NCBI GenBank assembly: GCA_963848525.1
Contig: CAWKDZ010000002.1
Location: 186,001-250,000 of the forward strand
DNA length: 64,000 nucleotides
Direction of reading: 5' to 3'
DNA from: JACCTU01 sp963848525
GTDB taxonomy: Bacteria; Actinomycetota; Thermoleophilia; Gaiellales; Gaiellaceae
Part shown: positions 8,172 to 15,074 of the stretch, one piece after another
How the letters are laid out: the number at the start of each line of letters is the position of its first letter
How positions within the stretch are numbered: position 1 is the stretch's first letter
Notes under the pieces: generated by a model
Seen by the model: only the letters and a program-made list of their open reading frames with translations
What the model was told of the DNA's origin: nothing
Databases searched by the model: none
Position numbers and translations under genes: made by a program

Positions 8172-8567
8172 GTGGCCCGGAGGTCGAATCCTGCGCGGCT
8201 CGTGCTCGCGCTCTCCGTCGCCGCCGTGCTCGCGGTCTTCCTCGTCTACGTGTCCTTCGCCGGCGGCGGGACGCCCTCCGTGCAGCCGGGCGAGCTGAAC
8301 AGCCGTTCCGAGCAGGTCGCGCTGGGGGGCGTCGTCGTTTCGAAGCGAGGCGACTCGTACGCACCAGGCGGCCTCCGCTTCGTCCTCCGCGACGTCAAGG
8401 GGAGCGCCACCGTACCGGTCGTCTATCGCGGCACCGTTCCGGACCAGTTCAAGGTCGGGCGCGAGCTGATGGTCAAGGGCGCGCTGCGGAACGGCGTCTT
8501 CGTGGCCGAGCGGGACTCGATGGTCACGAAGTGCCCCTCGAAGTACGAGCCGAAGAGCTCGACGTAG
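8172..8567 (+). CDS. ccmE: Cytochrome c maturation heme chaperone CcmE, cysteine (CxxxY) type
   Basis: CcmE carries heme covalently on the outer face of the cytoplasmic membrane and hands it to CcmF. This 131-residue protein has one N-terminal membrane anchor (~10-30) and an OB-fold domain. Its C-terminal heme-attachment motif is CPSKY (Cys121, Tyr125), the CxxxY form known from archaea and some anaerobic bacteria, instead of the HxxxY of proteobacterial CcmE. Heme is therefore expected on cysteine. GTG 8172 is preceded by a TACACT box. The gene stands 3 bp ahead of ccmF; ccmABCD and ccmH are not in the window. Confidence 0.92.
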   Translation: MARRSNPARLVLALSVAAVLAVFLVYVSFAGGGTPSVQPGELNSRSEQVALGGVVVSKRGDSYAPGGLRFVLRDVKGSATVPVVYRGTVPDQFKVGRELMVKGALRNGVFVAERDSMVTKCPSKYEPKSST

Positions 8568-8570
8568 GTC

Positions 8571-10550
8571 GTGGCTGAGCTCGGCCGCGCGGCTCTCGTC
8601 GTCTGCCTCGGCCTGTCTCTCTACGCACTCTCCGCCGGCTCGTGGGCGCTCGTCGCCCGCCGTCGCCGCCTCGCCGCGTCTGCCCAGAACGCGCTCGTCG
8701 CGTGCTTTGCGTCGACGATCGTCGCGTCAGCGGTGCTGGTCGCCGCGCTCGTACGCCACGACTTCTCGTTCCAGTACGTCGCGCGCCTGACGAGCGAGGA
8801 GCTCCCGCTCGGCTACACGCTCTCGGCCTTCTGGGGCGGTCAGGAGGGATCGCTGCTCCTGTGGCTGCTCGTGCTGAGCGGCTACTCCGCGCTCGTGGTC
8901 GGGTTCGGTCGGCGGCGGCGATCGGAGCTCCTGCCGTGGGTCGTGCCGCCGCTCGCGCTCGTCGCGTGCTTCTTCGCGCTCGTGCTCGTGGCCGTGTCGA
9001 GCCCGTTCGCGACGCAGCTCGCGCCCGCGAACGGCGCCGGACTGAACCCGAGCCTCCAGAACCCGTACATGGTCATCCACCCGCCGCTGCTCTACCTCGG
9101 CTATGTCGGCCTGACGGTTCCGTGGGCGTTCGCGATGGGCGCGCTGCTCGCGCGGCGCACGGACGAGGCGTGGATCGTCGCGACGCGCCGGTGGACGCTC
9201 GTCGCCTGGACGGCGCTCGGCATCGGCCAGCTGCTCGGCGCGAAGTGGGCCTACGAGGAGATCGGCTGGGGCGGGTACTTCGCGTGGGACCCGGTCGAGA
9301 ACGCGGCGCTGATGCCGTGGCTCGCGGCGACCGCGTTCCTGCATTCGGTGATGATCCAGGAGAAGCGCGGGATGCTCCGGCTCTGGAACGTGCTGCTCGT
9401 GATCCTCGCGTTCGGGCTCTCTCTCTTCGGCACGTTCCTGACGCGGTCGGGGATCCTCGACTCGATCCACTCGTTCACGGAGAGCTCGATCGGCGTCTGG
9501 TTCCTCGGCTTCATCTGCCTCGTCCTGGGGCTCTCGCTCGCACTCGTGTTCGCCCGCCTGCCGCTGCTTCGCTCGCGCACGAAGCTCGAGTCGCTCGTCT
9601 CACGCGAGGCGACCTTCCTCTACAACAACCTCCTGCTCGTCGCCCTCTGCCTGACGATCCTCTGGGGCGTCGTCTGGCCGATCCTCTCCGAGGCCGTGCG
9701 CGGGGAGGCGAGCGTCGTCGCCGGGCCCTACTACAACTTCTTCCTGCGGACGTTCGGCCTGCCGCTGCTCCTGCTGATGGGGCTGGCTCCCCTGATCGCG
9801 TGGAGGCGCGCGTCGCTGCGCTCTCTCGGCGCATCGTTCGCGTGGCCGGCCGGCTTCGCCCTGGCGGCCGCCGTCCTCCTGCTCGCGCTCGGCGCCGGCT
9901 CGTCCGTCGCGGGGCTGCTCGCGTCCACCTTCGCAGCGTTCGTGCTCGGCTCGATCGTCTACGAGTTCGTGCGCGGGACACGGACCAGGCGCGCGCTGGA
10001 CGGGAGCAGCTGGCCGGCCGCGTTCTCGGCGCTCGTCGGGCGCAACCGCCGCCGCTACGGCGGGTACGTCGTCCATGCCGCCGTCGTCCTGCTCGCGATC
10101 GGGATCATCGGCTCGGCCTACGACACCACGCGCTCCGCGCGGCTCGAGCGCGGCGAGTCGCTCAGCGCCGGCGGGTACGAGCTGACGTACCTCGGTTCGA
10201 CCGAGCGCCAGGCGGCCAACGCGCGTGAGCTCCGGGCCACGGTGCGGGTCGAGCGCGACGGCGAGACGGTCGACGTGCTCCAGCCCGGCAAGAACTTCTA
10301 CCCGGTCGAGCAGCAGGTCTCGAACGAGCCCGCGATCCGCAACGACTTTCGTACGCTCGGCGACCTCTTCCTGATCCTCGAGACCGCGAACCCTGACGGC
10401 AGCATCCAGCTGAAGGCAGTGGTGAACCCGCTCGTCAACCTGCTCTGGCTGGCGGGCCTGGTCTTCCTCGGCGGCGCGCTGATCGCGCTCTGGCCCGACC
10501 CGGCCGAGGAGCGCCGGCTGCTCGAGCGCTACGCGCTGGCCCCCGCATGA
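8571..10550 (+). CDS. ccmF: Cytochrome c-type biogenesis protein CcmF (heme lyase subunit)
   Basis: CcmF is the multi-pass membrane core of the heme lyase that attaches heme from CcmE to apocytochrome CxxCH motifs. The 659-residue length matches the family. The tryptophan-rich WWD signature is present as WGGYFAWDPVENAALMPW, with conserved histidine-bearing loops around (MVIHPPLLYLGY, ATAFLHSVMIQEKR). More than a dozen hydrophobic segments are visible. Translation starts at GTG 8571, 3 bp after ccmE, and the stop overlaps the next gene by 4 bp (ATGA), indicating a single transcript. Confidence 0.95.
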   Translation: MAELGRAALVVCLGLSLYALSAGSWALVARRRRLAASAQNALVACFASTIVASAVLVAALVRHDFSFQYVARLTSEELPLGYTLSAFWGGQEGSLLLWLLVLSGYSALVVGFGRRRRSELLPWVVPPLALVACFFALVLVAVSSPFATQLAPANGAGLNPSLQNPYMVIHPPLLYLGYVGLTVPWAFAMGALLARRTDEAWIVATRRWTLVAWTALGIGQLLGAKWAYEEIGWGGYFAWDPVENAALMPWLAATAFLHSVMIQEKRGMLRLWNVLLVILAFGLSLFGTFLTRSGILDSIHSFTESSIGVWFLGFICLVLGLSLALVFARLPLLRSRTKLESLVSREATFLYNNLLLVALCLTILWGVVWPILSEAVRGEASVVAGPYYNFFLRTFGLPLLLLMGLAPLIAWRRASLRSLGASFAWPAGFALAAAVLLLALGAGSSVAGLLASTFAAFVLGSIVYEFVRGTRTRRALDGSSWPAAFSALVGRNRRRYGGYVVHAAVVLLAIGIIGSAYDTTRSARLERGESLSAGGYELTYLGSTERQAANARELRATVRVERDGETVDVLQPGKNFYPVEQQVSNEPAIRNDFRTLGDLFLILETANPDGSIQLKAVVNPLVNLLWLAGLVFLGGALIALWPDPAEERRLLERYALAPA

Positions 10551-10873
10551 GCGAGGCAGGCCTCGTGCTCGCCGGCGTCCTCGCCGTGCTCGCCGTCCTT
10601 TACGTCGCCCGGCCGTTCCTGCGCGAGCCGAGCGTCCGCTCGGACCGCCTCGCGGAGCGCGACGAGCTCGAGCGGCGCCGCCTCGCGCTGACCGAGGAGC
10701 GCGATCGCGCGCTCGAGGGGCTCCGCGAGCTCGAGTTCGACCATCGCACGGGCAAGCTCTCCGACGCCGACTACCGCGCGCTCGTCGGGCCGCTCCGGCG
10801 CCGGGTCGCCGATGCGACGCGTGCGCTCGAGCCGCGCGGGAAAGAACGGGAGCGTGCTCGAGCAGCCGGCTGA
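10547..10873 (+). CDS. ccmI: CcmI-like cytochrome c biogenesis protein, short form
   Basis: A 108-residue protein with one N-terminal membrane helix (~5-21) followed by a charged coiled coil. It ends in the segment characteristic of the CcmI N-terminal domain, LRELEFDHRTGKLSDADY. The large TPR domain of proteobacterial CcmI is absent. CcmI presents apocytochrome to the CcmF/H lyase; here only the membrane and coiled-coil part can do so. It is coupled to ccmF by an ATGA overlap and overlaps the next gene by 20 bp. Confidence 0.8.
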   Translation: MSEAGLVLAGVLAVLAVLYVARPFLREPSVRSDRLAERDELERRRLALTEERDRALEGLRELEFDHRTGKLSDADYRALVGPLRRRVADATRALEPRGKERERARAAG

Positions 10874-11489
10874 CTGCACCGTCTGTGGTGCTTCGATCCC
10901 CGCGGGCGCGCGCTTCTGCCCCGCATGCGGGACGCCGGTCGGCGGCAACACGCGGACCCGGACGCGCTGGTTCGGGCTGACGCCGCCGACGCTCGTCCTT
11001 GTCGTCGCCGTGCTTCTCCTCGCCGTCGCCCTCGTTCTGCTTGCGCTCGGCAGCTGGGTCGCCGGCCTGCTGGTGCTCGGCCTCGCGCTCCTCTGCGCCG
11101 CGGCGTTCCTCGAGGCTGGCCGCCGCAAGCCCGACACGGCCGCCGCGCGGTCGTCGGTGGGCGCGGTCGAGACGCTGCGGTCGCGGGCCGGCTTCGCGGC
11201 GCAGTCGCTGCGCGCACGGTCGTCCGCGCACCGCGAGGTGGCGCGTCGCCGGACGGAAGCGATGCAGCTCGCCGGCGAGCGGGAGCGGGTGCTCCGGGCT
11301 CTGGGCGAAGCCGTCCATCGCGGCGGCGACGGGGCGGCAGAGCGAGCGCGCCTGCGGGAGCTCGACGGGCGCCTGGCCGAGCTCGAGCGCGAGATCGGCG
11401 CGATCGCCGTCCAGACCCGGAATCGCGTGGAGGAAGCCCGCCTCGAGGTTCAGAAGACCGAGGTCGTCCGGCCGCCGGATCACGATTAG
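10854..11489 (+). CDS. Zinc-ribbon membrane protein with coiled coil
   Basis: The N-terminus carries a four-cysteine zinc ribbon (CTVCGASIPAGARFCPACG), followed by two closely spaced hydrophobic helices (~40-85) and a long charged coiled coil rich in Arg/Glu/Ala. I do not recognise a specific family. Topology suggests a cytoplasmic ribbon and cytoplasmic coiled coil around a membrane hairpin. GTG 10854 is chosen because it lies just before the ribbon; an in-frame ATG at 10812 would add 14 basic residues. Overlap with ccmI suggests co-transcription, but no role in cytochrome maturation is shown. Confidence 0.65.
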   Translation: MLEQPADCTVCGASIPAGARFCPACGTPVGGNTRTRTRWFGLTPPTLVLVVAVLLLAVALVLLALGSWVAGLLVLGLALLCAAAFLEAGRRKPDTAAARSSVGAVETLRSRAGFAAQSLRARSSAHREVARRRTEAMQLAGERERVLRALGEAVHRGGDGAAERARLRELDGRLAELEREIGAIAVQTRNRVEEARLEVQKTEVVRPPDHD

Positions 11490-11523
11490 CGCCGAGAATT
11501 CGCTAACCTCGCGCAGATTCAGC

Positions 11524-11546
11524 GCGCGGGAGGGACACTCCCGCGC
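11524..11546. other. Inverted repeat in the leader of the M23 peptidase gene
   Basis: GCGCGGGA (11524-11531) pairs with TCCCGCGC (11539-11546) around a 7-nt loop, 20 nt before the GTG start. A TAACCT box lies just upstream at 11504-11509, so the hairpin would sit in a 5' untranslated leader. Confidence 0.45.
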
Positions 11547-11566
11547 CCGACGAAGTCACCCCCCGC

Positions 11567-12733
11567 GTGCTCCCTCGCCTTCTCGCAGTTACGGTCCTCG
11601 CGCTGTTCGCCGCGACGCCGGCGGCGGGTGACAACGTCACGCGCAAGCAGCAGGTCGACTCGAAGATCGCGACGCTGAACGACAAGATCGCGGCGGCGCG
11701 GGTCAAGGAGCAGCGTCTCTCCGCCCGGATCGCCGACGTCTCGGCGCGGATCCGGACGCTCGAGGCGGAGGTCGGGGACGTCTCCCGCGACCTCGAGACG
11801 CTCGAGCGGGACCTTGCGCTCCAGGAGGAGAAGCTCGCGCGGATCACGGAGCTCTGGCGCCTCCAGAGCGAGAAGCTCGAGTTCCTGCGCAGCCAGCACC
11901 AGGTGGCAATCGACCGGCTCAGCGACCGGCTCGTCGCCATCTACCAGTCGGGCAACCCGACGACCGTCGACGTGCTGCTCCAGTCCTCGAGCTTCGGCGA
12001 GCTCGTCTCGCGGCTCGACTACGCGCGCGAGCTCGCGAGCCAGGATCGACGGATCGCGGCATCCGTCGGGAAGGCGAAGGTGCAGATGCGGGTCGCCCGC
12101 GACCGGACGACGGTCACGCGCAGGCAGGTCGTGACTGTGACCCGCGCGGTCGCCGTGCGGACGCAGCAGGCGCGCCAGGTTCGCAACGAGCTGGTGGCGC
12201 AGGAGAACGCGCTCTCCGGGCAGCGCGCCGAGCAGCGGGAGGCGCTGGCTGCGGTGCAGGCCTCGAAGGAGGACTACCTCCACGAGGTCAACTCGCTACT
12301 CGCGGTGAGCAACCAGCTCGCGGCGCGGTTGCAGTCCTCCGCGGCCCCGACGGTGCAGCGCTCCTCGAGCGGCCTGATCTGGCCGGTCTCGGGTCCCGTC
12401 ACGAGCTACTTCGGCTGGCGCTGGGGACGCATGCACGAGGGCATCGACATCGCCGTGCCGACCGGCACCGCGGTCGTCGCCGCGGCGTCGGGGCAGGTGG
12501 TCTACGCCGGCTGGATGGGCGGGTACGGCAACCTCGTGCTGATCGACCACGGCGGCGGCCTCGCGACCGCCTACGGGCACAACTCCGGGTTCGCGGTCGG
12601 CGGCGGCCAGTCGGTCGGGCAGGGGCAGGTGGTCGCGTACGCCGGCTCGACCGGGAACAGCACCGGCCCGCACGTGCACTTCGAGGTACGCGTGAACGGC
12701 TCGCCGGTCGACCCGCTCGGCTACCTCGGCTGA
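11567..12733 (+). CDS. Secreted M23 peptidoglycan endopeptidase with coiled coil (EnvC/NlpD-like)
   Basis: A 388-residue exported protein. A signal peptide (MLPRLLAVTVLALFAATPAAG) is followed by about 200 residues of coiled coil (~25-260) and a C-terminal LytM/M23 domain. The zinc ligands are visible: HEGIDI (His and Asp), YGHNS and HVHFEV. Catalytic residues are therefore intact, unlike degenerate EnvC activators. The family cleaves peptide cross-bridges during cell separation or wall growth, and the coiled coil probably mediates autoinhibition or binding to division partners. The GTG start directly precedes the signal peptide, and a strong hairpin follows the stop codon. Confidence 0.9.
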   Translation: MLPRLLAVTVLALFAATPAAGDNVTRKQQVDSKIATLNDKIAAARVKEQRLSARIADVSARIRTLEAEVGDVSRDLETLERDLALQEEKLARITELWRLQSEKLEFLRSQHQVAIDRLSDRLVAIYQSGNPTTVDVLLQSSSFGELVSRLDYARELASQDRRIAASVGKAKVQMRVARDRTTVTRRQVVTVTRAVAVRTQQARQVRNELVAQENALSGQRAEQREALAAVQASKEDYLHEVNSLLAVSNQLAARLQSSAAPTVQRSSSGLIWPVSGPVTSYFGWRWGRMHEGIDIAVPTGTAVVAAASGQVVYAGWMGGYGNLVLIDHGGGLATAYGHNSGFAVGGGQSVGQGQVVAYAGSTGNSTGPHVHFEVRVNGSPVDPLGYLG

Positions 12734-12736
12734 AAG

Positions 12737-12765
12737 CCGCGGAAAGTCCTTCGGACTTTCCGCGG
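12737..12765 (+). terminator. Hairpin terminator after the M23 peptidase gene
   Basis: A perfect 13-bp stem, CCGCGGAAAGTCC and GGACTTTCCGCGG around a TTC loop, begins 3 nt after the stop codon. No T-run follows, so it may act as a Rho-aided terminator or a 3'-end stabiliser. Confidence 0.6.
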
Positions 12766-12840
12766 GGACAACGACTGCGGTTTTCGGTCCGGACGCTGCG
12801 GAAAGAGACTCGTTCCGTCCTTATCGACGAGAGGAGCTCC

Positions 12841-12990
12841 ATGGGCGTCCTGCTGGCCGTGCTGCTCGTGATCGTGATCCTGTTCGTGCTCGGGATCACC
12901 GGCATCGTCAAGGTCCTGCTCTGGGTCGCGTTGATCGCCTTCATCATCTGGCTGATCGGCGTCTTCATGCGCGGCCGCCGAACGGTCTAG
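12841..12990 (+). CDS. Small hydrophobic membrane protein (49 aa)
   Basis: A 49-codon gene not resembling its neighbours. The product is almost entirely hydrophobic (two helices, LLAVLLVIVILFVLGI and VLLWVALIAFIIWLIGV) and ends in a basic tail GRRTV. A good ribosome binding site, AGAGGAG, lies 5 nt before the ATG, unlike the leaderless genes around it. It resembles the very small Lmo0937-type membrane proteins that often respond to stress, but no function is established. It stands between the M23 terminator and the convergent hpt gene, with only 7 bp to the hpt stop. Confidence 0.65.
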   Translation: MGVLLAVLLVIVILFVLGITGIVKVLLWVALIAFIIWLIGVFMRGRRTV

Positions 12991-12997
12991 GAGCGAG

Positions 12998-13519
12998 CTA
13001 GCGAAGGACGTGCAGGTCCGGGAGGTTGCGGTAGCGCTCCTCGAGGTCGAAGCCGTAGCCGACGAAGAGCTCGTCGGGCACGGTGAAGCCGACGTGTGAG
13101 ATCGGCAGGTTCTCGACGAGGCGGCGGTAGGGCCGGTCGAGCAGCGTCACGGCGGCCAGCGTGGCCGGGCTCCTCAGCCGCAGCGTCTTGCAGAGGTAGT
13201 TGAGCGACAGCCCCGTGTCGACGACGTCCTCGACGATCACGACGTGCCGCCCCTCGATCTCGGCGTCGAGGTCCTTCAGCAGCCGGATGCCTGGGCCGTC
13301 GGTGTCGTAGGACGCAAGCTCGAGGAAGTCGAGCTCGTGCACGATCGGGAGCGCCCGCGAGAGATCGGTCAGGAAGACGAGGCTCGCCTTCAGCGGCGCG
13401 ACGAGCAGGGGGTTGCGGCCCTCGTAGGCCGTGGCGAGCTCGCCGCCGAGCTGCCGGACGCGCTCGCCGATCTCGTCGCGCGCGAGGTAGATCTCGCCGA
13501 CGCGGCGCTGGCTGCTCAG
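12998..13519 (-). CDS. hpt: Hypoxanthine phosphoribosyltransferase
   Basis: This 173-residue purine-salvage enzyme transfers ribose phosphate from PRPP to hypoxanthine or guanine. The PRPP-binding motif VVIVEDVVDTG, the N-terminal VAPLKASLVFLTDL loop and the C-terminal purine pocket FVGYGFDLEERYRNLPD are all present. The start is odd: no ATG, GTG or TTG occurs between the upstream gene and the conserved core. The only sensible candidate is CTG at 13519, which overlaps the upstream stop as CTGA, exactly like the 4-bp overlaps elsewhere in the window. In Actinobacteria hpt usually sits near tilS and ftsH; that context is absent here. Confidence 0.93.
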   Translation of the reverse strand: MSSQRRVGEIYLARDEIGERVRQLGGELATAYEGRNPLLVAPLKASLVFLTDLSRALPIVHELDFLELASYDTDGPGIRLLKDLDAEIEGRHVVIVEDVVDTGLSLNYLCKTLRLRSPATLAAVTLLDRPYRRLVENLPISHVGFTVPDELFVGYGFDLEERYRNLPDLHVLR

Positions 13520-13884
13520 CTGGCGAGGTCGAGTCTGTATCGCTCGGCGAGGCGCGTGAGGTCGCGCTTGTAGAAGAGCTTCACGTTGACGTCGGGGTAC
13601 CGCTCGCGAAGCTTCCGCAGCTTGCGGTTCTTGCGGGTGACGAGCGACTGCTTCATCACGGTGATCTCGACGTAGAGATCCTGCTCCGGAAGGTAGAAGT
13701 CGGGCGTGAACGCCTCGACGACTCGGCCGTCCTCGTCCTCCTCGAGCACGAACGTCCGCGGCTCGTACTCCCACGGCACGCCGTAGTAGTCGAGTATGCG
13801 CGCGCAGACGAGCTCCGCCTCGTTCGCGAAGGACGGCGGGTCCGACCCGCGATATGCCTGGAAATCCCCGGTTTCTACGGGCAT
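13516..13884 (-). CDS. PD-(D/E)XK nuclease-like protein
   Basis: A 122-residue protein with a restriction-endonuclease-like core. A helix with a glutamate (FANEAELVCARILDYYG) is followed by the strand pair EAFTPDFYLPEQDLYVEITVMK, which offers the PD...ExT/K-type acidic residues of this superfamily, and a basic C-terminal half. Nuclease activity is inferred from fold-level similarity only. ATG 13884 is preferred over the in-frame GTG at 13902 because a TACCCT box lies 8 nt before it. The gene is coupled to hpt through a CTGA overlap. Confidence 0.55.
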   Translation of the reverse strand: MPVETGDFQAYRGSDPPSFANEAELVCARILDYYGVPWEYEPRTFVLEEDEDGRVVEAFTPDFYLPEQDLYVEITVMKQSLVTRKNRKLRKLRERYPDVNVKLFYKRDLTRLAERYRLDLAS

Positions 13885-13892
13885 CCTGGGCC

Positions 13893-13898
13893 AGGGTA
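13893..13898 (-). promoter_or_regulatory. Leaderless -10 box for the nuclease-like gene and hpt
   Basis: On the minus strand TACCCT is followed by 8 nt and the ATG at 13884. Confidence 0.45.
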
Positions 13899-13919
13899 GC
13901 ACCGGCCTCGGACGCCCTT

Positions 13920-14083
13920 GGAGTTCGGTTCATGACGGTGCTCGTCGCCGAGGTGCGCTGGGGCGTGCGAGGCAAGGACGCAGGGAGCGCTCGTATCCGC
14001 AGCGATACGGGCGCGACTGAGGACGCTGCATCGCGCGTTCCAGCGCGGCCCGGCGGCACAGCCACCGTCGTGGATCGAACTCC
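13920..14083 (+). repeat. Palindromic repeat element, copy 1
   Basis: An element of about 164 bp bounded by complementary ends (13920-13940 with 14063-14083). All 21 positions can pair if three G-T/U pairs are allowed. Its 63-nt core (13973-14035) is repeated in inverted orientation at 14957-15019 with only four differences, all transitions. The core contains a small hairpin, CGTATC-N6-GATACG. The outer stems differ in sequence between the two copies but remain complementary within each copy. It fills the space upstream of the metallophosphoesterase gene. Confidence 0.85.
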
Positions 14084-14092
14084 TAAACTTCG

Positions 14093-14908
14093 GTGACCAT
14101 CTCGACCGACGGTCGCCCGAACTACACGATCGCGCACATCTCGGACCTGCATTGCGGCGATCCGAGCTTCCAGCCGAACCTGCTCGAGCGCGCGATCTCC
14201 GAGATCAACGAGCTCCGACCGCGCGCCGTCGTCTGCACGGGCGACCTGACGGTGTTCGGGTTCAAGGAGGAGTTCCGGCTCGCGCGCGAGTACCTGAACC
14301 GGATCGAGTGCGAGTCGCTGGTCGTGATCCCCGGCAACCACGACTCGCGGAACGTCGGCTACGTCCACTTCGAGGACCTCTTCGGCGACCGCAACTCGGT
14401 TCTGCGCACCGAGGGCGTCACGGTCGTGGCGGTCGACTCCAGTGAGCCCGACCTCGACAACGGCCACGTCGGTCGCGGGCGCTACCGCTGGATCGAGGAG
14501 CAGTTCTCCGGCATGGCGGAGGGGCTCCGGATCTTCGCCCTCCACCACCACCTGCTGCCGGTGCCGGGGACCGGCCGGGAGCGGAACGTCGTCTACGACG
14601 CCGGCGACGCGATCGAGTGCCTCCAGCGTGCGCACGTCGACCTCGTCCTCTCGGGCCACAAGCACGTGCCGTACGCATGGCGGCTCGAGGATCTGTTCGT
14701 CGTCAACGCCGGGACCGTCTCGACGCTGCGGCTCCGAGGCAAGACGCGTCCCTGTTACAACCTGATCGAGGTCTCCGGCCCGCACGTCGCCGTCTGGCGC
14801 AAGTACCCGTTCCACGGGCAGGAGAAGATCATCCAGTTCTCGACCGACACGCGCGCGTTCGAGAAGTACACCGCGCGGATCGAGGGCGAGGTCACCTCTC
14901 GAAGTTGA
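14093..14908 (+). CDS. Calcineurin-like metallophosphoesterase (CpdA-like)
   Basis: A 271-residue cytoplasmic phosphoesterase with the full dinuclear metal motif set: ISDLHCGD near the N-terminus, TGDLT, PGNHDSR, ALHHH and SGHKHVP. This order and length match the class III cyclic nucleotide phosphodiesterase/CpdA group, so cAMP hydrolysis is plausible, and several cyclases are encoded nearby. The true substrate could equally be another phosphodiester or phosphomonoester. The gene is framed on both sides by inverted copies of a palindromic repeat, and its stop codon abuts copy 2. It is the first gene ahead of the cyclic diphosphoglycerate operon. GTG 14093 gives a 12-residue lead into the first strand. 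Confidence 0.85.
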   Translation: MTISTDGRPNYTIAHISDLHCGDPSFQPNLLERAISEINELRPRAVVCTGDLTVFGFKEEFRLAREYLNRIECESLVVIPGNHDSRNVGYVHFEDLFGDRNSVLRTEGVTVVAVDSSEPDLDNGHVGRGRYRWIEEQFSGMAEGLRIFALHHHLLPVPGTGRERNVVYDAGDAIECLQRAHVDLVLSGHKHVPYAWRLEDLFVVNAGTVSTLRLRGKTRPCYNLIEVSGPHVAVWRKYPFHGQEKIIQFSTDTRAFEKYTARIEGEVTSRS

Positions 14909-15074
14909 GAGCGCCTCCCATGATGAACCGCTGTGTCACCAGACCGCGCTGGGCGCCGCGATGCGGCGTCCTCAGTCGCGTCCGTATCACTGCGGATACG
15001 AACGCTCCCTGCGTCCTTGCCTCGCACCACCCAGCGCACTCCGGCGACGAGGAACCATCATGGGAGGCGCTCTC
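14907..15074 (-). repeat. Palindromic repeat element, copy 2
   Basis: This element exactly fills the gap between the metallophosphoesterase stop and the GTG of the next gene. Its ends form a perfect 19-bp inverted repeat (14907-14925 with 15056-15074). Its 63-nt core (14957-15019) is the inverted partner of copy 1, 59 of 63 positions being identical. The terminal stem sequence is unrelated to that of copy 1. Confidence 0.85.

Noticed and set aside
13854..14096. Open frames with a shared peptide (RGKDAGS-x-RIRSDT) in the two palindromic elements
   Set aside because: The similarity follows from the inverted DNA repeat. The frames lack start signals and diverge outside the core, so no protein is called.
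14907..15074. Copy 2 as the terminator of the metallophosphoesterase gene
   Set aside because: The element is 168 bp with a conserved core also found upstream of the gene, which a simple terminator would not explain, though termination may be a side effect.
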